Shown piece after piece: positions 48,672 to 55,300 of a stretch of DNA of 64,000 bases. Location of the stretch: positions 5,270,001-5,334,000 of the forward strand of contig NZ_CP109430.1 in assembly GCF_036250735.1 (NCBI RefSeq), in the 5' to 3' direction. This stretch comes from Streptosporangium sp. NBC_01495 (lineage in GTDB: Bacteria > Actinomycetota > Actinomycetes > Streptosporangiales > Streptosporangiaceae). Position numbers and translations under genes: made by a program. Each line of letters begins with the position of its first letter. Positions within the stretch are counted from its first letter, which is position 1. Under the pieces are notes generated by a model. It ran no database searches. It saw only the letters and a list, made by a program, of their open reading frames with translations, and had not been told where the DNA came from.

Positions 48672-48709
48672 GTGAATGGCTCCTCACGTCTGTGGGGTGC
48701 AGCGTGAAT

Positions 48710-48721
48710 GCAAAATTTTGC
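48710..48721. promoter_or_regulatory. 12-bp palindrome in the NRPS2/SDR divergent promoter
   Basis: GCAAAATTTTGC is a perfect palindrome in the 114-base AT-rich gap between the two divergent units. It is a candidate operator coordinating them. Confidence 0.55.
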
Positions 48722-48785
48722 GTCAGGATATGTCTTGATAAGCGAGAGCATTTACCCTCTATTGCGAAAAGGCGGCGAAACGGAT

Positions 48786-49550
48786 ATGGAACTGCAGGGT
48801 GTGACGGCACTGGTCTCGGGGGCCGGCGGAGGGCTGGGCGCCGCCACCGCGCGCGAGCTCGCCAAGGCCGGCGCGCACGTGGTCGTGGCCGACCTGGACG
48901 CCGGTACCGGAGGCCCGGTGGCCGACGAGGTGGGCGGCACGTTCGTGGAGACCGACGTGACCGACGCGGGGTCGGTCGAGCGCGCCGTGGAGGTGGCCGC
49001 CGGGGTCGCGGGACCGCTGCGCGTCGCGGTGAGCTGCGCGGGAGTCGCGCCCGCCGCCCGTACGGTCGGCCTCGACGGCAGGCCGCACGACCTGGGGACC
49101 TTCGAGCGGGCACTTTCGGTCAACGTCGTCGGCACCTTCAACGTGATGCGCCTGGCCGCCGCCGCGATGGCCGCGACCGAGCCGCTGGAGGACGGCGAGC
49201 GGGGCGTGGTCGTCAACACCTCCTCGGCCGCCGCCGAGGACGGCCAGGCGGGCCAGGTCGCCTACGCCGCCTCCAAGGGCGCGGTCGCGGCGCTGACCCT
49301 GCCGGCCGCCCGCGACCTGGCCTCGATCGGCGTGCGGGTGTGCGCGCTGTCACCGGGCCTGTTCGACACCCCGCTGTTCGCGGCGATCCCGCCGGAGTTC
49401 CGGCGCCCGCTGGTGCGGCAGATCGTCTTCCCGCCTCGGCTGGGCACACCCGGGGAGTTCGCGCGGGCGGTCCGCGCCGTGTGCGAGCTGGACTATCTCA
49501 ACGCGGCGGTCGTCCGCCTGGACGGCGGCCTGCGCCTGCCGAACACCTGA
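48786..49550 (+). CDS. short-chain dehydrogenase (HSD10-like)
   Basis: This 254-residue classical SDR has TALVSGAGGGLGAATARELA as the TGxxxGxG loop, VADLDAG giving an NAD-preferring Asp, VNTSSAAAEDGQAGQVAYAASKGAV with the catalytic Ser-Tyr-Lys, and SPGLFDTPLF after the active site. It is similar to 3-hydroxyacyl-CoA dehydrogenase type 2, so it may oxidise a beta-hydroxyacyl or beta-hydroxy-amino-acyl thioester, which would fit the cluster P450. ATG 48786 is preferred; 26 codons upstream in frame overlap the promoter palindrome. Confidence 0.88.
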   Translation: MELQGVTALVSGAGGGLGAATARELAKAGAHVVVADLDAGTGGPVADEVGGTFVETDVTDAGSVERAVEVAAGVAGPLRVAVSCAGVAPAARTVGLDGRPHDLGTFERALSVNVVGTFNVMRLAAAAMAATEPLEDGERGVVVNTSSAAAEDGQAGQVAYAASKGAVAALTLPAARDLASIGVRVCALSPGLFDTPLFAAIPPEFRRPLVRQIVFPPRLGTPGEFARAVRAVCELDYLNAAVVRLDGGLRLPNT

Positions 49551-49677
49551 AAGGCCCTCGGCACGTTTGGGGGCGGAACATCCGAGCAGAACACCGAACC
49601 CGTGAACGCCGGGACGTCTCGCCGGCGGGATGCGGGGTAGCGTCCCCTTACGTTTCCATGGTCACCGATCGAGGGAG

Positions 49678-50118
49678 ATGAAGAAATTGCTCACCCCACC
49701 CGACGGAATGCCGAGAATCACCCCCGTCATCTTCTACTCCGACGTCGAGAAAGCCATCGAATGGCTCATCGAGGCGTACGGATTCGAAAAGCGCAAGGTG
49801 CTGAACGACGACGACGGGTCCGTCGTCCACGCCGAGCTGTCGTTCGGCGAGGGTGTCGTGCAGCTCGCCGGGACGGGCGACGGCCGCAGGCACGAGCCGC
49901 AGGGCGAGGGTGAGCCGCGCCAGAGCCTGTACGTTTTCGTGGACGACGTGGACGAGCACTACGAGCGCGCGAAGGCGGCCGGAGCGGTGATCCGCGACAA
50001 GCCCGACACGCGCTTCTACGGCGACCGCAACTACACCAGCGAGGACCTGGAGGGTCACCACTGGGTCTTCGCGCGCCGGGTCGAGGAGATCCCGTACGAG
50101 GAGATCGACACCCCATGA
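49678..50118 (+). CDS. VOC-superfamily (glyoxalase-like) protein
   Basis: This 146-residue protein has one vicinal-oxygen-chelate module pair (residues 13-75 and 80-140): MPRITPVIFYSDVEKAIEWL, YGFEKRKVLNDDDGSVVHAE, FVDDVDEHYERAKAAGAVI, EDLEGHHWVFARRVEE. His in the SVVHAEL and Glu/His near EGHHW may bind metal. VOC proteins serve as dioxygenases, epimerases or drug-binding resistance proteins, so a resistance role is possible in this cluster. ATG 49678 follows GGGAG closely; ATG 49708 is an alternative. It overlaps the methyltransferase start by four bases. Confidence 0.85.
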   Translation: MKKLLTPPDGMPRITPVIFYSDVEKAIEWLIEAYGFEKRKVLNDDDGSVVHAELSFGEGVVQLAGTGDGRRHEPQGEGEPRQSLYVFVDDVDEHYERAKAAGAVIRDKPDTRFYGDRNYTSEDLEGHHWVFARRVEEIPYEEIDTP

Positions 50119-51125
50119 GCGCCGTCGAGCAGGTCAGGGAGCTGTACGAGCGCTACCCGTGCCCGTCGCTGACCGTCGGCGACGACCTGATCCTGGACCT
50201 GGCACTCGGCATCGGCATGGTCGCCAGGGACAAGACCCTGGCGGGCAAGCGGGTGCTGGACGCCGGGTGCGGCACCGGGCACCAGCTGCTCGGGCTCGCC
50301 TCGCAGTATCCCAAGGCGCACTTCACCGGCATGGACCTGTCGCGGTCGTCGCTCGACGTGGCCGAGGAACTGCGCGAGCGCAACGGGCTGACCAACGTGG
50401 AGCTGGTACGCGGCGCCATCGGCGGGGACGGGTTCGAGGGGCCCTACGACCTGGTCGTGATGACCGGGGTGCTGCACTGCCTCGACGACCCCCGCACGGG
50501 CCTGGCCTGGCTCGCCGAGCGGCTGTCGCCCGGCGGGCTGATGTACCTGTGGCTGTTCCACAGCTTCGGCGAGCACCAGCGGCTCATCGACCGTGAGCTG
50601 GTGCGGCTGCTGTCGGGCGGCGACACCGGCGAGGAGGGCCTGTCGGTGGTGCACCGGCTGGGGTTCGGCCGCTCCGCGGGCCGTTACGGCACGGGCACCG
50701 CGCCCGGCGCCGACCCGCGCGACCAGGACGTGCTGGACGCCGACGCCTACCTGCACCCGGTCATGCGCACCCACCGCTTCGGCGACGCGGCCCGCCTGTT
50801 CGAGGACCTCGACGGGATCGGCTGGGTCGCGCTGAACGGCGTCAACTGGGACGGCGGCGGCAAGATCCTGGACCTGGGCCGCCGCCACCCCGCCTCCCCG
50901 GTGTTCCTGTCGGACGCCGACCTGTTCGACGACGAGGAGCTGCTCGCGCGCTACGCCGGGCTGCCGGTCGCCGAGCGGGCGGCGGTGATGGAGCTGCGGC
51001 TCGCGCCGACCGGCTTCACCATCGTGGCCGGCGCCCCGGAGGCGGAGAAGCTGTGCGAGTCCAGGATCTCGGGCAACGTGCTCCTGCGGAACCGGACGAC
51101 CGCGCCCGGCGGGATCGGCGGGTGA
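50115..51125 (+). CDS. class I SAM-dependent methyltransferase
   Basis: This 336-residue enzyme has YERYPCPSL near the start, a motif common in Methyltransf_25-type proteins, then GKRVLDAGCGTGHQLLGLA (motif I), HFTGMDLSRSSLDVAEEL (motif II) and VVMTGVLHCLDDP (motif IV). The C-terminal 140 residues are an extra domain rich in acidic residues (LDADAYLHPVMRTHRFGDAA). ATG 50115 overlaps the VOC stop (ATGA), so both are one operon with the SDR. It ends at a strong terminator and is likely the last gene of the biosynthetic cluster. O- or N-methylation of the product is inferred. Confidence 0.88.
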   Translation: MSAVEQVRELYERYPCPSLTVGDDLILDLALGIGMVARDKTLAGKRVLDAGCGTGHQLLGLASQYPKAHFTGMDLSRSSLDVAEELRERNGLTNVELVRGAIGGDGFEGPYDLVVMTGVLHCLDDPRTGLAWLAERLSPGGLMYLWLFHSFGEHQRLIDRELVRLLSGGDTGEEGLSVVHRLGFGRSAGRYGTGTAPGADPRDQDVLDADAYLHPVMRTHRFGDAARLFEDLDGIGWVALNGVNWDGGGKILDLGRRHPASPVFLSDADLFDDEELLARYAGLPVAERAAVMELRLAPTGFTIVAGAPEAEKLCESRISGNVLLRNRTTAPGGIGG

Positions 51126-51157
51126 CCACACACCGTCGCCGCCCCAGGAGACGAAGA

Positions 51158-51199
51158 GGGAACGCCCGCCCCGCTGAACGGGCGGAAGCGGGCGTTCCC
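51158..51199 (+). terminator. 12-bp perfect hairpin after the methyltransferase gene
   Basis: GGGAACGCCCGC (51158-51169) and GCGGGCGTTCCC (51188-51199) form a perfect stem with an inner GCCCG-type substem, 33 bases after the stop. Confidence 0.7.
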
Positions 51200-51338
51200 A
51201 GGTCCGTCACCCGGCCAGGCCCCCGGGATCGGCTGGCCGGGGTCGGGCATGGTTCGCCTCGAACATGAGGCGGCCAGACACCGGGTCGTGCGCCCGGCGT
51301 CGTCGCGGGCGCGACCCGGCGACGTCCACTGTGTCCCT

Positions 51339-51491
51339 GGCATCCCTGGCATCCCTGGCATCCCTGGCATCCCCGGCATCCCCGGCATCCCCGGCATCCC
51401 TGACGTCCACGACGTCCACGACGTCCACGACGTCCACGACGTCCACGACGTCCACGACGTCCACGACGTCCACAGCGTCCACAGCGTCCAC
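51339..51491. repeat. two adjacent 9-bp tandem arrays
   Basis: Seven units of GGCATCCC(T/C) (51339-51401) run directly into eight units of GACGTCCAC and two of AGCGTCCAC (51402-51491). All 17 units share a TCC core (ATCCC or GTCCA), suggesting that one array evolved from the other. It lies 20 bases beyond the signal peptidase stop. Confidence 0.9.
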
Positions 51492-51511
51492 GACGAACGT
51501 ACGGAAAGTCC

Positions 51512-52042
51512 TCACGGCTCCGCGCTCCGCCCTGCCCGGTCGGCGCGCCGGCGGGGACCGGATCCGGCCGCGGGCCCTCCGCCGAACCTGAGCAGGATGA
51601 CGCCGAGCACCCGATCCGCCCGGACGGCGCCGAAGTGCCGGGAGTCCCTGCTCGCCTCGGCGTTGTCGCCGAGGAGCACGATGTGCCGGGGCGGGACGAC
51701 ACCGGTGGGCTTCCGAGCCCAGGAGGGCAGGCACGCCGGCTCCGGATCGCCCGGCACCGCGGCGACCCGCTTGACCACCCACCGGGAGCCTCCGGCCCCG
51801 GTCGGATCGCCCGGCCGGCAGGGGCCCGGTTCCTCGACGACCACGATGTCACCGTTGCGCAGCCGCTCCCCCGGCATCCGGCGGACCAGCACCCGGTCTC
51901 CGGGGCGTAGCGCCGGTGTCATGCTCGGCCCGCTGACCGACAGCACGACGAGACACCCGCGGAGCAGGACGGCCGCGGCCACGACGGCGAGCACCAGCAC
52001 CGCGCCGGCACCGGTCAGAGCGGCGACCAGGGCGGCGCTCAC
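51512..52042 (-). CDS. signal peptidase I (S26) of the peptide secretion operon
   Basis: This 176-residue type I signal peptidase has one N-terminal membrane helix (VAALTGAGAVLVLAVVAAAV). The catalytic Ser is in VSGPSMTPALRPGDRVLV (box B), Lys in RWVVKRVAAVPGD (box D), and GDNAEASRDSRHFG is box E. It is smaller than housekeeping LepB. GTG 52042 overlaps the ABC exporter stop. As the last gene of an operon starting with a Cys-rich peptide, it probably removes the peptide leader during export. Confidence 0.9.
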   Translation of the reverse strand: MSAALVAALTGAGAVLVLAVVAAAVLLRGCLVVLSVSGPSMTPALRPGDRVLVRRMPGERLRNGDIVVVEEPGPCRPGDPTGAGGSRWVVKRVAAVPGDPEPACLPSWARKPTGVVPPRHIVLLGDNAEASRDSRHFGAVRADRVLGVILLRFGGGPAAGSGPRRRADRAGRSAEP

Positions 52043-53859
52043 CCGACCCCCTCCGGCGTCGAGGGGCGGTAACCGGCCGCCTGCAGCTCGAAGAGCCGGG
52101 CGTACGCGCCGCCGAGCGCCATCAGCTCGTCGTGCGTGCCTCGTTCGGCGATCCGCCCGTCGGACAGCACGACGATCAGATCGGCCTCGCGCACGACGCC
52201 CAGCCGGTGGGAGACCAGCACGCCGGCCAGCCCGCGCCGGTGCTCGCGGAGCCGGGCATGCACCTCGTGCTCGGCCTCGGCGTCCAGGGCGGAGCTCGGC
52301 TCGTCGAGGACGAGCAGGTCGGGCCGGTCGAGCACCAGGCCCCGGGCTATCGCCAGCCGCTGCCACTGCCCGCCGGAGAGGACCACCCCGGTGTCGGGGT
52401 CGGCGCGGTCGGCCTCGGAGAAGAAGATCCGGGTCAGCAGCGTCTCGTAGCCGCGCGGGAGAGCGGCCAGGACGTCGTGCACGCCGGCGCGGCCCGCCGC
52501 GCCCTCGATCCGGGCGTCGTCTCGCAGGGCGGTCAGGTCGCCGATGGCGATGTTCTCCCGCGCCGTGAGGTCGTAGCAGGTCGCGTCCTGGAAGACGGCC
52601 CGGATCCGGCGTCTCAGCTCCGCGGGGTCGAGATCGCGCAGGTCGACGCCGTCCCAGAGCACCGCCCCGCGCGTCGGATCGTAGAGCCGGCACAGCAGCT
52701 TTATCAGCGTGCTCTTCCCTGCCCCGTTGAGCCCGACCAGGGCGGTCGAGCGCCCCGCGAGAAGTGTCAGGTTCACCCCGCGCAACACCCACGGCTGGTC
52801 GTCGGCGTAGCGGAACCACACGTCGCGCAGCTCGATCCCGCCCCGCAGGGACGTCACCGGCAGGGGCCTGTCTCGGACGGGCAGCTCCGGCCCGGCGTCG
52901 ACGACGGCCAGGTAGTGACCGAAGAGCAGCAGCGCCTGGTGCACGGACACGACCTCGGTCACCAGCGCGGCGAGGGCGCCCTGCACCGAACCGGCCGCGG
53001 CGACGACGAGCACCACGTCGCCGACGGTGAGGGTGCCCTCGGCCGCGGCGCGTACCGCCCACAGCAGCAGGCCGGCCGCCACCGCGGCGCCGAGCACCGC
53101 CAGCCCGCCCTGGAACCTCAGCTCCCGCCGGTCGATCCGGCGGTGCGCGCCCTGGATCGCGCGGATCTCCGTGGCCATGCGCTGCCACAGGTACGGCCCG
53201 GCGCCGAACAGGCGCAGCTCCTTGGCCGCCTGCGGGCTGGTCAGCAGACCGGAGTAGAACAGCTCCCGCCGCTCGGCCTGCCCGGTCTCGACCATCATCG
53301 CCGCCCGGCGCCTGCTCAGCGCCAGCTCGGCCAGCAGGGCCGGTACGGCGGCGAGCAGGACCGCCACCGCCACCCAGGGCCCGAGCAGGAGCAGGGAACC
53401 GGCGAAACCGGTGATCGTGAGCAGTGCCTGGAGGACCCCCAGCCCGCCGTCCACCACCATTCCCGGGCTGCCGGCCCCGCTGGACCTGGCGATCTGGAGA
53501 CGGTCCAGGAAAACCGGGTCCTCGAAGCGGCGCAGCCCCACGAAGCGGTCCACCGAGGCGTACAGGCGCGAGGTGGCGAGCAGGTAGATCCGCCGGTCGC
53601 TCTCGGCCCGCAGGTAGCGGATGGCGTGCGGTGTCAGCGCGGCGGCCACCCCGACGGCACCCAGCGCGACGGTCGGCCCCAGCAGGCCGGGCCACCGTAC
53701 CGGCCCGGCCACAAGCCGGTCGATCACGATTTTGGTCAGCCAGGCGGCCGAGGGCGGCGCGAGCCCGCCCAGCAGCGTCACCGCCAGATACGCGGCGATC
53801 TGCGCCGGGGCGGCCTGCCGGGCCAGCGAGAGCGCTCGCCCGGCCGCACGGAGTGACAT
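52039..53859 (-). CDS. ABC exporter (fused membrane and ATPase domains)
   Basis: This 606-residue half-transporter has six membrane helices (residues 15-310) and a nucleotide-binding domain (from about 345). The Walker A is ALVGLNGAGKSTLIKLL, the signature LSGGQWQRLAIARGLVL and Walker B LLVLDEPSSALDAEAE. There is no N-terminal C39 peptidase domain, unlike bacteriocin exporters that cleave their own leaders, which explains the separate S26 peptidase. It lies 13 bases after the thioredoxin-like gene and overlaps the peptidase gene. A short insertion at RIFFSEADRADPDTG before the signature is noteworthy. The substrate is presumably the 61-residue peptide. Confidence 0.92.
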   Translation of the reverse strand: MSLRAAGRALSLARQAAPAQIAAYLAVTLLGGLAPPSAAWLTKIVIDRLVAGPVRWPGLLGPTVALGAVGVAAALTPHAIRYLRAESDRRIYLLATSRLYASVDRFVGLRRFEDPVFLDRLQIARSSGAGSPGMVVDGGLGVLQALLTITGFAGSLLLLGPWVAVAVLLAAVPALLAELALSRRRAAMMVETGQAERRELFYSGLLTSPQAAKELRLFGAGPYLWQRMATEIRAIQGAHRRIDRRELRFQGGLAVLGAAVAAGLLLWAVRAAAEGTLTVGDVVLVVAAAGSVQGALAALVTEVVSVHQALLLFGHYLAVVDAGPELPVRDRPLPVTSLRGGIELRDVWFRYADDQPWVLRGVNLTLLAGRSTALVGLNGAGKSTLIKLLCRLYDPTRGAVLWDGVDLRDLDPAELRRRIRAVFQDATCYDLTARENIAIGDLTALRDDARIEGAAGRAGVHDVLAALPRGYETLLTRIFFSEADRADPDTGVVLSGGQWQRLAIARGLVLDRPDLLVLDEPSSALDAEAEHEVHARLREHRRGLAGVLVSHRLGVVREADLIVVLSDGRIAERGTHDELMALGGAYARLFELQAAGYRPSTPEGVG

Positions 53860-53872
53860 CGGCGCGGCGAGA

Positions 53873-54442
53873 TCAGCCGGTGGCCGGGAGGGCCACGGCG
53901 TCGCGGTCGAGGACGGGGGTGAGGTCGTAGCCGGACGCGGACACCACGCCCTCCTCGACGAGGACGAACGCCGGGAAGCCGCTGATCCCGAACGCCCGCT
54001 GCACCGGGCCTCGATCGGGTTCCACCACGACGGTGGCGACCGGCCGCAGAAGCTCGACCAGTGCCGCGGTCTCCTCCCGGGTGCCGACGGCCACGGCCAG
54101 CACGGCGTCGCGCCCTCCGGGCCGGGTCGCGGCGTACTCGACGAAGGAGGGCAGTCTCTCCTTGCACGGCTGGCAGTGCGGGGAGAAGAAGCCGGCCAGC
54201 GGGCGCTCTCCGAGCGTCGCGAGGCCGACCGGCAGATCCGCCACGCTGGTGGCGTCGAATCCGCCCACCGACGACCCCGCCGACATCGCGACGTCGACGT
54301 CGACGCCGCCGGAGCCGCCGCCGCGCAGGGTGGCGAGTTCGGCGGTGTGCTCACGAAGCCGGCGTATGACGCCGACGGTCAGTATCAGGTTGGTCACGAC
54401 CAGCAGTCCGAGCAGGACCGCGGCCGCGGCTGCGTACGCCAT
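53873..54442 (-). CDS. TlpA/MauD-like membrane-anchored thioredoxin
   Basis: This 189-residue protein has an N-terminal membrane helix (AAAAVLLGLLVVTNLILTV), a coiled linker (RRLREHTAELATLRG) and a thioredoxin fold with active site FFSPHCQPCKERLPSF (CxxC) and the cis-Pro region ISGFPAFVLVEEG. It resembles MauD, which with MauE forms disulfides in the methylamine dehydrogenase small subunit. Here it should oxidise or isomerise disulfides in the exported Cys-rich peptide. Its first 92 bases overlap the MauE-like gene 3' end in another frame, which is long for an operon overlap. Confidence 0.87.
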   Translation of the reverse strand: MAYAAAAAVLLGLLVVTNLILTVGVIRRLREHTAELATLRGGGSGGVDVDVAMSAGSSVGGFDATSVADLPVGLATLGERPLAGFFSPHCQPCKERLPSFVEYAATRPGGRDAVLAVAVGTREETAALVELLRPVATVVVEPDRGPVQRAFGISGFPAFVLVEEGVVSASGYDLTPVLDRDAVALPATG

Positions 54443-54974
54443 CAGGTCTCCTCAGGGAGGTGGGAGCGGGTGCGAAGAGTGCGACGAGGTCGTCCAGCAG
54501 GGTGACCAGCAGGCCGGCGAGGCCTCCCGCGAGCAGGACGGCGACGGACCACGGCGATGGGTACCGGTCGTCCAGTCCGATGAGCCCGGCCAGCGCGACG
54601 GCGGTGAGCAGGAGGTTGCGGACCAGGTGCCGGCCGGACAGCGGGGTGGACGAGGCGCCGAAGCAGCGGCACGGTTCGGCGCCGCCCCGGGCGAGTACCA
54701 CCGCCACCCCCGAGGTGAGGACGACGAGCAGCGCGGTGGCCGCGGCGAAGCCGGCGTCCCGGGTGGGCGGAACCGCCAGCAGCACCACCACGACCGCCTC
54801 CGCCGCGGTGAGCGTGATCGCGATCGGCAGGGCGCGATCGCCACGGACCGCGAGCATCGAGACCAGGGAGGTGGCGAAGGCGCGCAGGGCCTGCCCGCTA
54901 CGCAGTTTGCTCGCCGCGGAGACGAGGAAAACCACCGCGAGCAGGCCCTGACATGCCGGTATCAGATGCGCCAT
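54351..54974 (-). CDS. MauE/DoxX-like redox membrane protein
   Basis: This 207-residue protein has four to five membrane helices (CQGLLAVVFLVSAASKL; ALPIAITLTAAEAVVVVLLA; GFAAATALLVVLTSGVAVVL; further two). The motif GGAEPCRCFGASSTPLSGRH holds the C-x-C-F-G pair typical of MauE proteins, a VKOR/DsbB-like electron acceptor role being likely. ATG 54974 follows directly on the peptide gene stop (TGAATG). The last 36 residues are Arg/Pro-rich and overlap the thioredoxin-like gene. It would recycle the thioredoxin-like partner. Confidence 0.85.
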   Translation of the reverse strand: MAHLIPACQGLLAVVFLVSAASKLRSGQALRAFATSLVSMLAVRGDRALPIAITLTAAEAVVVVLLAVPPTRDAGFAAATALLVVLTSGVAVVLARGGAEPCRCFGASSTPLSGRHLVRNLLLTAVALAGLIGLDDRYPSPWSVAVLLAGGLAGLLVTLLDDLVALFAPAPTSLRRPDGVRSRGRGPARTAGRDQPDTDRRRHTPAS

Positions 54975-55160
54975 TCAGCACGCACGACTGTGGTACCTGC
55001 AGGGGCCACAGTCCTGGAAGTCACAGCAGGTCTTCTTGTACAGCTCTATTCCCACGCAGTAGCAGGAGACGCTGTAGCAGGCCGCGGCGGCGTGCGCGGT
55101 CGCCTTGGGAACGAGGCCGTCGACCATGCGGTCGGCGAGGGCGGTGAGCGTACGGGTCAT
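54975..55160 (-). CDS. Cys-rich secreted peptide precursor (8 Cys)
   Basis: This 61-residue product has residues 1-27 as a leader (RTLTALADRMVDGLVPKATA then HAAAA) lacking a normal hydrophobic Sec core. Residues 28-61 form a core with eight cysteines in the pattern C-x4-C-x-C-x9-CC-x4-C-x2-C-x6-C, ending in Cys. A small-residue AHAA site suits signal peptidase cleavage. A strong GGAGGA Shine-Dalgarno lies 6 bases before ATG 55160. It starts the operon with MauE-like, TlpA-like, ABC and S26 genes, so it is probably exported, processed and folded with up to four disulfides. It matches no characterised bacteriocin class I know; toxin, signal or redox cofactor-bearing peptide are all open. Confidence 0.85.
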   Translation of the reverse strand: MTRTLTALADRMVDGLVPKATAHAAAACYSVSCYCVGIELYKKTCCDFQDCGPCRYHSRAC

Positions 55161-55241
55161 GGTGTCCTCCTCCGGGCCGGCCGCCGGATGCGGACCGACA
55201 AAACCATCGAAACCCGGAGTTAACCAATCGACCAGGATCTT

Positions 55242-55271
55242 GTACCGGACGTTGCACCGGACGTCCGGTAC
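55242..55271. promoter_or_regulatory. 10-bp perfect inverted repeat between peptide operon and regulator
   Basis: GTACCGGACG (55242-55251) mirrors CGTCCGGTAC (55262-55271), with a nested CCGGACGTCCGG palindrome (55257-55268). It is the likely binding site of the divergent HTH-STAND regulator, 81 bases from the peptide start and 30 from the regulator start. Confidence 0.7.
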
Positions 55272-55300
55272 GCTGCCGGGGGGATCAAGGGGGGCCGCTC

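Larger units (their letters stand above)
51126..51511. other. intergenic region: terminator and two 9-bp repeat arrays
   Basis: These 386 bases between the methyltransferase (+) and signal peptidase (-) genes hold a 12-bp terminator stem (51158-51199) and a composite 17-unit array of 9-bp repeats (51339-51491). No protein-coding function is convincing, although the repeats are open in several frames. Confidence 0.7.

Noticed and set aside
51339..51491. CRISPR array
   Set aside because: Units are 9 bp, contiguous and have no spacers; no cas genes are near.
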